Origin: Victivallales bacterium
GTDB lineage: Bacteria > Verrucomicrobiota > Lentisphaeria > Oligosphaerales > Lenti-02
Direction of reading: 5' to 3'
Length of the DNA: 44,251 nt
NCBI GenBank assembly: GCA_018648945.1
Contig: JABGQJ010000005.1
Coordinates: 1 to 44,251, forward strand
Shown: positions 39,043-44,251 of the stretch, piece after piece
Position numbering within the stretch: the stretch's first letter is position 1
Layout: each line of letters starts with the position of its first letter
Notes under the pieces: generated by a model
Seen by the model: the letters and a program-made list of their open reading frames with translations, nothing else
Told to the model about the DNA's origin: nothing
Database searches by the model: none
Program-made: the position numbers and the translations under genes

Positions 39043-41523
39043 CTAGATGAAGAGTCCGGCGTTGCTCTGGGAGAGCTCGTTCACGTACGCGGCCACGCCG
39101 CCGAGTTCGACGCCGTCAAGCAGCTCTTCCTGCTTGAGGCCCATGATGTCCATGGTCATCGTGCAGGCCACCATCTTGACGCCGCCCGCCATGGCCATCT
39201 TGAGCAATTCGGCGAAGGGGGTGACGTTCTTCTGTTCCATGACGTGCTTCATCATCATCGTGCCCATGCCAGCCATGTGCATCTTGGAGAGGGTCAGGCC
39301 CTTTGATCCCTTGGGGAGCATCATGCCGAACATCTTCTCGATGACATTCTTGGTCACCGGCGGTGCCTCAGGCTTGCGCAGGAGGCTGAGGCCCCAGAAG
39401 GTGTAGAAGAGCGTCACCTCCATGCCGGCGGCGGCCGCGCCGTTGGCGATGATCAGGCTGGCCATGGCCCGGTCAAGGTCGTTGCTGAAGACGACGTTGA
39501 CCATCTTGTTGGCCCCGCCCGCTCCGCCCACGGCAGGAAGGGCGGCCCCGCCCTTGGCGACGACGGCGCGGATGCCATCCTTGCCATTGTCGAGCGAGAC
39601 CATCGTGTTGCCAGTGGCCTGGGCCCAGGCGGGAGCATCGGCCTCGAAGCCTGGATCAGAGGCGATGATGGAGACGGCTTGGCCGTCCTCCATTCCGTCC
39701 ACGGCCTTCTTCAGTTGCATGATCGGGCCGGGGCACTGAAGGCCGCGCGCATCGATTTCCATGACTACGGCAGGGGGGAGTCCGGGGGTATCGCAGCAGG
39801 CGTTGCTTTCGTTGGACACGGTGGGTTCCTCATTGGCGCAGCAGCAGGAGCTACCACATGCTTGGTCGCTGGGAATGGGGGCGAGATTGCCGCCGGTGGC
39901 CATGGCGTAGGTGCAGGTGCCGCCATCCAGGTTTTTGGCCTGGTAGCCGGTTTGGAGCAGAATCTTGACTGCCAGGTAGCCACGGAGACCGACCTTGCAG
40001 TAGACGATGTACTCGGGCTCCTTGGCCAGTTCGCCCAGCCGGTCGCGGAGTTCATGCAAGGGGATGTGCACGGCATCCGGGAGGGTGCCGAGGGTGACTT
40101 CCGCCTCGCGCCGGACGTCGAGCAGGACCCGATTTGGTTGGGGCTCAAGAACGTCAGCGACATGGACATGTGGGCAGTCGCCGCGCAGCACGTTGCCGGC
40201 TACGAAGCCTGCGTAGTTCACGGGGTCCTTGGCGGAGCCGAAGGGCGGCGCGTAGGAGAGTTCGAGGTGTTCGAGGTCATAGACGGTCATGCCGGCCCGG
40301 ATGGCGGTGGCGATGACGTCGATCCGCTTGTCCACGCCGTCCACCCCCACGGCTTGGGCTCCGAGCACCTTGCCATCTTCGGGGGAGAAGATGAGCTTGA
40401 AGTGCAGGGGGCTGGCACCGGGGTAGTACCCCGCGTGGTTGTTGGGGTGGATGTAGACCTTGTCCACAGTCACATCCTGCTTCGCGGCGGCCTTCTCGCT
40501 CATGCCGGTCATGCCGACCGCGAGGCCGAACACCTTGCAGATGGCAGTTCCCAGGGTGCGCTGGTAGGCACTGTCGCGCCCGAAGATGGTGTCGGCGGCG
40601 ATGCGGCCCTGGCGGTTCGCGGGGCCGGCGAGGGGGACGAGCGAGGCGGCACCGGAGAGGTAGTCGGGGACCTCGATGGCATCGCCGACCGCGTAGATGT
40701 CGGACACGTTCGTCCTCATCTTCTCGTCCACCTGGATGCCGCCGAGCTTGCCCAGTTCGACTCCGGCGCTCGTGGCCAGCGTGGTCTCGGGTTTGACCCC
40801 CACCGCCATGATCGCGAGTTGAGCGTCGAGTACTTCGCCTGTGGACAGGCTGACTTTCAGGCCATTCTCAATTTCGGCGAAACCGCTCACGGAGGTGCCA
40901 AGCCTAAGGTCAACGCCGTGCTTGCGCAATTCGTCGTGGAGTAGCGAGGCCATCTCGTGATCGACCGGCCCCATGACTTGCTCGGTGAGTTCCACCAAGG
41001 TGACATTCAGGCCACGCTCGCGCAGATTTTCGGCCATCTCGAGGCCGATATAGCCACCGCCCACGACGACGGCAGAGGCGGCGCCGTCTGCCTTCTCGAT
41101 GATCCGGTCCATGTCCTGCAGGTTGCGCAGCGTGAGAACGCGGTCGAGATCGACGCCGGGCAGGGGCGGGCGGACGGGAGCGGCGCCGGGGCTGAGGATC
41201 AAGGAGTCGTAGGACTCGTTGCTCTCTTCGCCGGTGGTCACGTTGCGCAGGCGGACGGTCTTTGCGGCTGCATCGATACTCAGGGCCTCGGTGAGGGGGC
41301 GCAGGTCGATCCGGTACCAGCCCTCCAGTTGCTCGGGTTTGGCGACGAGCAGCGCATCCCGCGACTGGATGGTGCCGCCGATGTGGTACGGCAGGCCACA
41401 ATTGGCGAAGGACATGTCCGGCCCGCGCTCAATCAGGACGATTTCCGCCGTTTCGTCGAGCCGCCTGGCCCGGCATGCCGCGCTGGCCCCGCCTGCTACT
41501 CCGCCGATGATCACGAGTTTCAT
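39043..41523 (-). CDS. CoA-disulfide reductase–rhodanese–TusA–DsrE-like fusion
   Basis: An 826-residue cytosolic flavoprotein carrying four sulfur-handling modules. Residues 1-450 are an FAD/NAD(P)H disulfide reductase: GGVAGGASAA binds FAD and C42 in SFANCGLPYH is the single redox cysteine of CoA-disulfide reductases. Residues 460-545 are a rhodanese with C509 in YCKVGLRGY. A cysteine-rich linker (C556, C560-562, C576, C577) leads to a TusA domain (585-660) with C597 in LQCPGP. Residues 673-826 are a DsrE-like domain with C787 in ACTMTMD. Persulfide sulfur could thus pass along one chain. A sigma-54-type promoter lies at 41604-41620. AAGGAAAG lies 7 nt before the ATG. Confidence 0.93.
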   Translation of the reverse strand: MKLVIIGGVAGGASAACRARRLDETAEIVLIERGPDMSFANCGLPYHIGGTIQSRDALLVAKPEQLEGWYRIDLRPLTEALSIDAAAKTVRLRNVTTGEESNESYDSLILSPGAAPVRPPLPGVDLDRVLTLRNLQDMDRIIEKADGAASAVVVGGGYIGLEMAENLRERGLNVTLVELTEQVMGPVDHEMASLLHDELRKHGVDLRLGTSVSGFAEIENGLKVSLSTGEVLDAQLAIMAVGVKPETTLATSAGVELGKLGGIQVDEKMRTNVSDIYAVGDAIEVPDYLSGAASLVPLAGPANRQGRIAADTIFGRDSAYQRTLGTAICKVFGLAVGMTGMSEKAAAKQDVTVDKVYIHPNNHAGYYPGASPLHFKLIFSPEDGKVLGAQAVGVDGVDKRIDVIATAIRAGMTVYDLEHLELSYAPPFGSAKDPVNYAGFVAGNVLRGDCPHVHVADVLEPQPNRVLLDVRREAEVTLGTLPDAVHIPLHELRDRLGELAKEPEYIVYCKVGLRGYLAVKILLQTGYQAKNLDGGTCTYAMATGGNLAPIPSDQACGSSCCCANEEPTVSNESNACCDTPGLPPAVVMEIDARGLQCPGPIMQLKKAVDGMEDGQAVSIIASDPGFEADAPAWAQATGNTMVSLDNGKDGIRAVVAKGGAALPAVGGAGGANKMVNVVFSNDLDRAMASLIIANGAAAAGMEVTLFYTFWGLSLLRKPEAPPVTKNVIEKMFGMMLPKGSKGLTLSKMHMAGMGTMMMKHVMEQKNVTPFAELLKMAMAGGVKMVACTMTMDIMGLKQEELLDGVELGGVAAYVNELSQSNAGLFI

Positions 41524-41603
41524 GGATTCTTTCCTTTACTGCTGCCCATTGGCCTGCAAACCGCGTGGGATCATGAGTTTTGGTTGCGCTTGCTCAGCCG
41601 TAA

Positions 41604-41620
41604 CGCACACCGTGTGCCAA
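41604..41620 (-). promoter_or_regulatory. Sigma-54 promoter of the CoA-disulfide-reductase-like gene
   Basis: The minus strand reads TTGGCACACGGTGTGCG. GG and GC are separated by exactly 10 nt; TTGGCAC is a perfect -24 box and TGTGC is one base from TTGC at the -12 box. The start site would be near 41592 with a leader of about 70 nt to the ATG at 41523. Part of it (41605-41617) is also a perfect GCACAC-C-GTGTGC palindrome. Confidence 0.78.
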
Positions 41621-41675
41621 GTTTGCCTGGGTCGATGCAACGGATCTGGCAGAGTCGCATAACCGTCATGGGATT

Positions 41676-41693
41676 AAGAAGTTATCACTTCTT
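41676..41693. promoter_or_regulatory. Inverted repeat, possible enhancer site
   Basis: AAGAAGT-TATC-ACTTCTT is a perfect 7-bp inverted repeat, about 85-100 bp upstream of the predicted sigma-54 start and 122 bp before the activator ATG. Confidence 0.45.
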
Positions 41694-41746
41694 TCATCGA
41701 TGGCGTGTTTTGCTGTGCGTCACCAGGTTGCAGGATCTGGTACGTG

Positions 41747-41760
41747 TAGTAACGTTACTA
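41747..41760. promoter_or_regulatory. Perfect 14-bp palindrome, likely activator or autoregulator site
   Basis: TAGTAACGTTACTA is perfectly self-complementary. It lies 54 bp before the activator ATG and about 155-168 bp upstream of the predicted sigma-54 start, within usual enhancer range. Confidence 0.55.
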
Positions 41761-41814
41761 TGCACTGACATTCTCTTCGTAGTTGCGGTTGGTTGCGCAC
41801 AAGGGGCAGAATCG

Positions 41815-43221
41815 ATGAAAGCGATGGATGTATCGGCGGAGTTGCTGCTGGAGACGATGGCGGAGGGGGTGTTGGTACTGACTCCAGGCGGTGACATCGG
41901 GCTGTGGAATGCGGCCATGGCTGAGATCACGGGGTACACGGCGGCGGAGGCGATCGGGCAGCCGGTGACTTGGCTCCGGGCACCAGGTTGCGCTGGCGCC
42001 GAACGGGTGGGGGCGTTGCTCGGCGCGCCGAGCACTCCCGAGCAGCCGGCTTGTCTGAATGGCTGCGAGTGCCGCCTGGTGAACCGCGAGGGAGAGCAGA
42101 TCCCTGTTTTGATGAACGCGCGTTCGTTGCGCGATGAGAATGGCTTGCATGGTGTGCTCGTCACGGTGGTCGACTTCCGCCCGGTGGCGAACCTACAGGC
42201 CGAAGTGGCCAGTCTGCGGAACCGGTTCGCCGGCGGGGACCGGTTCGAGGGGATGGTGGGGCGGTCGCGGATCATGCAGGAGGTGTTCCGCAATGTGGAG
42301 TTGGCCGCGTCCAGCGAAGCGACCGTCCTGCTGACTGGCGAGAGCGGCACGGGCAAGGAGATGGCGGCGACGGCGATCCACGAGCGCAGTGCCCAGAAGG
42401 GGCATCCGTTCATCCGAGTCAACTGTGGCGCGCTGGCGGAATCCGTGCTGGAGAGCGAGCTGTTCGGGCACGTGAGGGGGGCGTTCACCGGGGCGGTTCG
42501 CGACCGGGTTGGCCGGTTCGAGGCCGCCGACGGGGGCACGCTGTTCCTCGACGAGATCGGTGAAGTCTCGCCGGGCATGCAGGTGAAATTGCTGCGCGTG
42601 CTCCAGGAGGGGGAGTTCGAGCGGGTGGGAGATACGGAGACGCGGCGCACCGATGTGCGGGTGCTGGCTGCCACCAACCGCGACCTCCAGGCAATGGTGG
42701 CGGAACGCGCGTTCCGCGAGGATCTATATTACCGTCTGCGCGTGTTCCCGGTCCGGTTGCCCGCCTTGCGCGAGCATTCGGAAGATGTGCCACTGCTGGT
42801 GGAGGCCTTCGTGGAGAACTTGGCGGAACGCACGGGCAAGGCGCTCACGGGGGTGACGGCCGAGGGCATGGCAGCGTTGCGGCACTATCCCTGGCCCGGT
42901 AACGTGAGGGAACTGGCGAATGCCATCGAATACGCGTTCGTGGTATGCCCCGAGGGCAGTATCCAACTAGGGCATCTGCCCGAGGAGCTGCGGACCGGGA
43001 CGACGACGATGCCCCTGGCCCTCGTTCCCGCCTCGGCATCGCCGGTTCCACGGCGTCGCCGCAAGCGCCCGAACGCCGAGCAACTGCGGGAACTGCTGAC
43101 CGAATGCGACTGGAACAAGGCCGAGGTGGGGCGGCAGATGGGGGTCAGTCGGACCGCCGTGTGGAAGTGGATGAAGGCCCATGGCATTCCCATGGCCCCA
43201 CCAGATGCAATCGGAGAATGA
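41815..43221 (+). CDS. PAS-domain sigma-54-dependent transcriptional activator
   Basis: A 468-residue regulator. A PAS domain spans about 8-125. It carries C59, C80, C84 and C86, a spacing (C-x20-C-x3-C-x-C) suited to redox or metal sensing. The AAA+ domain (145-375) has Walker A GESGTGKE at 175-182, the sigma-54-contacting GAFTGA at 222-227, Walker B GTLFLDE at 241-247, and YPWPGNVREL at 358-367. A Fis-type helix-turn-helix ends it (about 430-455: CDWNKAEVGRQMGVSRTAVW), after a basic RRRRKR stretch. There is no response-regulator receiver. AAGGGG precedes the ATG by about 9 nt. It probably activates the divergent sulfur-enzyme gene in response to a thiol or redox signal. Confidence 0.93.
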   Translation: MKAMDVSAELLLETMAEGVLVLTPGGDIGLWNAAMAEITGYTAAEAIGQPVTWLRAPGCAGAERVGALLGAPSTPEQPACLNGCECRLVNREGEQIPVLMNARSLRDENGLHGVLVTVVDFRPVANLQAEVASLRNRFAGGDRFEGMVGRSRIMQEVFRNVELAASSEATVLLTGESGTGKEMAATAIHERSAQKGHPFIRVNCGALAESVLESELFGHVRGAFTGAVRDRVGRFEAADGGTLFLDEIGEVSPGMQVKLLRVLQEGEFERVGDTETRRTDVRVLAATNRDLQAMVAERAFREDLYYRLRVFPVRLPALREHSEDVPLLVEAFVENLAERTGKALTGVTAEGMAALRHYPWPGNVRELANAIEYAFVVCPEGSIQLGHLPEELRTGTTTMPLALVPASASPVPRRRRKRPNAEQLRELLTECDWNKAEVGRQMGVSRTAVWKWMKAHGIPMAPPDAIGE

Positions 43222-43222
43222 G

Positions 43223-43849
43223 ATGAAGGCCGAGACCGTGATGGATTTCGACCGGAGCGCGCGCGACTGGGACCAGAACCCGCTGCACGCGGAACGCAAT
43301 CGGGCGATTGCCGATGCGGTCATCGCGCGAGTGTCGCTGCATGGCAAGATGCGGGCCCTGGAGTTTGGCTGTGGCACCGGCGAACTGACGTTGCGATTGG
43401 CCCCGCATGTGGGATCCGTGCTGGCCACGGACGCGAGTGGGGGCATGATCGAGCAACTGGAGGGAAAACTCACGGGCTCTGCGCCCACAGGCATCACGCC
43501 CCGTCAGCTGGATCTGCTTGCCGGGTCCTTGCCTGAGGGACCGTTTGATCTGATCTACTCGGCTATGACGCTGCACCACATCGACGACGTCGCATTGTTG
43601 TTCCGGCAGTTGGTCGGGTTGCTTGCCGCTGGCGGTCAGGTGGCGGTGGCGGACCTCTGCGCCGAGGACGGCTCGTTCCACGGCGACGTGAGCGTGCCGC
43701 ATCTGGGGTTCTCGCAAGAGACCCTCGGGGCGTTGGTCGCACCTGCCGGGCTCGCGCTGCGATCGTGCGAAGAGGTCTATGACCTAGCCAAGAAGGACGC
43801 GTCGTACCCGGTCTTCCTGGCCATCCTCGAACGGGAGGGTGGGGAGTGA
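43223..43849 (+). CDS. Class I SAM-dependent methyltransferase
   Basis: A 208-residue methyltransferase. Motif I is ALEFGCGTGELTL at 45-57; VGSVLATDASGGMIEQL gives the acidic motif II. FDLIYSAMTLHHIDD and LLAAGGQVAVADLCAEDG cover the later motifs. The pattern is of UbiE/small-molecule type, but the substrate is unknown. CGGAG lies 6 nt before the ATG, and the start is 1 nt past the activator stop, so the two are coupled. The context suggests a thiol or metalloid substrate in the sulfur response; that is inference. Confidence 0.88.
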   Translation: MKAETVMDFDRSARDWDQNPLHAERNRAIADAVIARVSLHGKMRALEFGCGTGELTLRLAPHVGSVLATDASGGMIEQLEGKLTGSAPTGITPRQLDLLAGSLPEGPFDLIYSAMTLHHIDDVALLFRQLVGLLAAGGQVAVADLCAEDGSFHGDVSVPHLGFSQETLGALVAPAGLALRSCEEVYDLAKKDASYPVFLAILEREGGE

Positions 43850-43980
43850 ATGCGGTTCCCCCGGGAGAACGCTCTCAGATGACCAACTGGTAATGTTCCC
43901 GTCAGCCCCCCGTCATCTCGGTATGGTAGGGTTGGGGTAGCGGGTCGGAACACGGTCTCGTCGCATGGTGCCCAGTTAAC

Positions 43981-44019
43981 CGACTCCCGACTGCACCATG
44001 AGCACGGTATAGGGAGTCG
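43981..44019 (+). other. Inverted repeat in the leader of the PepSY-like gene
   Basis: CGACTCCC at 43981-43988 pairs perfectly with GGGAGTCG at 44012-44019, with a 23-nt loop. It ends 12 nt before the next ATG, just ahead of its AGGAG site. It could be an operator or a leader hairpin; the rest of the 182-bp gap shows nothing clear. Confidence 0.4.
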
Positions 44020-44031
44020 CAGGAGACGGTG

Positions 44032-44251
44032 ATGAGCACCAATCGATTCCAAGGACTTCGGTATCTGTGCCTGGGGTTGCTGCTGGGTGGGGTTGTCTTG
44101 GCGGGAGAGCACGACCGGTTGCCAGCCAAGGCGGCGGCCGCGATCAAGGCCGCGTTCCCCACGGCCCGGATCGAGGAAGTGGAGCGTGAACGCGAAGACG
44201 GTGTCGTGGTCTACGAGGTCGAACTGCAGATTGGCCGCAAGGAGATCGAGG
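44032..44251 (+). CDS. Secreted PepSY-like protein, 3' end cut by the right edge
   Basis: An open frame starts at an ATG preceded by AGGAG and continues past the window. A signal peptide is present (QGLRYLCLGLLLGGVVLAG). It is followed by LPAKAAAAIKAAFPTARIEE and then VERERE and VVVYEVELQIG. The helix followed by paired strands with A-x-I-K-x-x-F-P and Y-E-V is the PepSY-like pattern, in which small periplasmic proteins have one or two such units. Only the first 73 residues are visible. Its role is unknown; related proteins are linked to protease inhibition or cell-envelope stress. Confidence 0.75.
   Translation, partial: MSTNRFQGLRYLCLGLLLGGVVLAGEHDRLPAKAAAAIKAAFPTARIEEVEREREDGVVVYEVELQIGRKEIE

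Noticed and set aside
41646..41662. Second sigma-54-like site on the plus strand (CTGGCAGAGTCGCAT)
   Set aside because: GG and GC are 7 nt apart where 10 are required.

Overview
The window is 44 kb of dense, high-GC bacterial DNA (well over 60% by eye) with about 28 protein-coding genes, one clear gene relic and no rRNA, tRNA, CRISPR array or transposase that I can see. Most starts sit 6-10 nt downstream of a CGGAG or AGGAG ribosome site. An LPS heptosyltransferase, many Sec signal peptides, a lipoprotein and PilT-type motors indicate a diderm (Gram-negative) cell. Secreted sulfatase, a DUF4091/GH123-like protein, a GHL10-type hydrolase, beta-helix and Asp-box propeller proteins, an archaeal-type PurO and word-like intergenic repeats fit a glycan-degrading member of the PVC superphylum (Lentisphaerota, Kiritimatiellota, Planctomycetota) or a neighbour such as Hydrogenedentota. 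That placement is inference; no marker gene is present.

Layout. 1-2225 (minus): FxsA-like membrane protein, SprT-like/DUF2786 protease, small secreted protein, and the start of a gene running off the left edge. 2461-6479 (plus): PHP-domain protein, L-rhamnose isomerase, tandem-ACT protein, then, after an odd repeat block, PurO IMP cyclohydrolase. 6568-11332 (minus): small Cys-rich protein, very large GH20-like protein, M55 aminopeptidase. 11781-15754 (plus): lipoprotein with a strong terminator, DUF4091/GH123-like protein, sulfatase relic. 15869-19896 (minus): MagIII-like DNA glycosylase coupled to MtnA, then a glycyl radical enzyme. 20028-22644 (minus): PilT-like ATPase and a uroporphyrinogen decarboxylase-family protein. 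22746-29639 (minus): GHL10-like hydrolase and sulfatase in overlap, and a beta-helix protein. 29821-34238 (plus): a two-motor PilT-type protein and an Asp-box propeller. 34415-37529: a divergent pair of carbohydrate-related proteins. 37751-38842: heptosyltransferase. 39043-43849: a multidomain CoA-disulfide-reductase/rhodanese/TusA/DsrE-like protein facing a PAS sigma-54 activator and a methyltransferase. The right edge cuts a PepSY-like gene.

How the parts may work together. GH20-like, GH123-like, GHL10-like, sulfatase, M55 and beta-helix proteins look like a scattered toolkit for sulfated or N-acetylated glycans or glycopeptides. The most coherent candidate system is at 39.0-43.8 kb. There a fused sulfur-handling enzyme has a near-consensus sigma-54 promoter of its own, two inverted repeats lie at enhancer distance, and a divergent sigma-54 activator carries a cysteine-rich PAS domain. 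The second notable item is the single polypeptide with two complete PilT-type ATPase motors.
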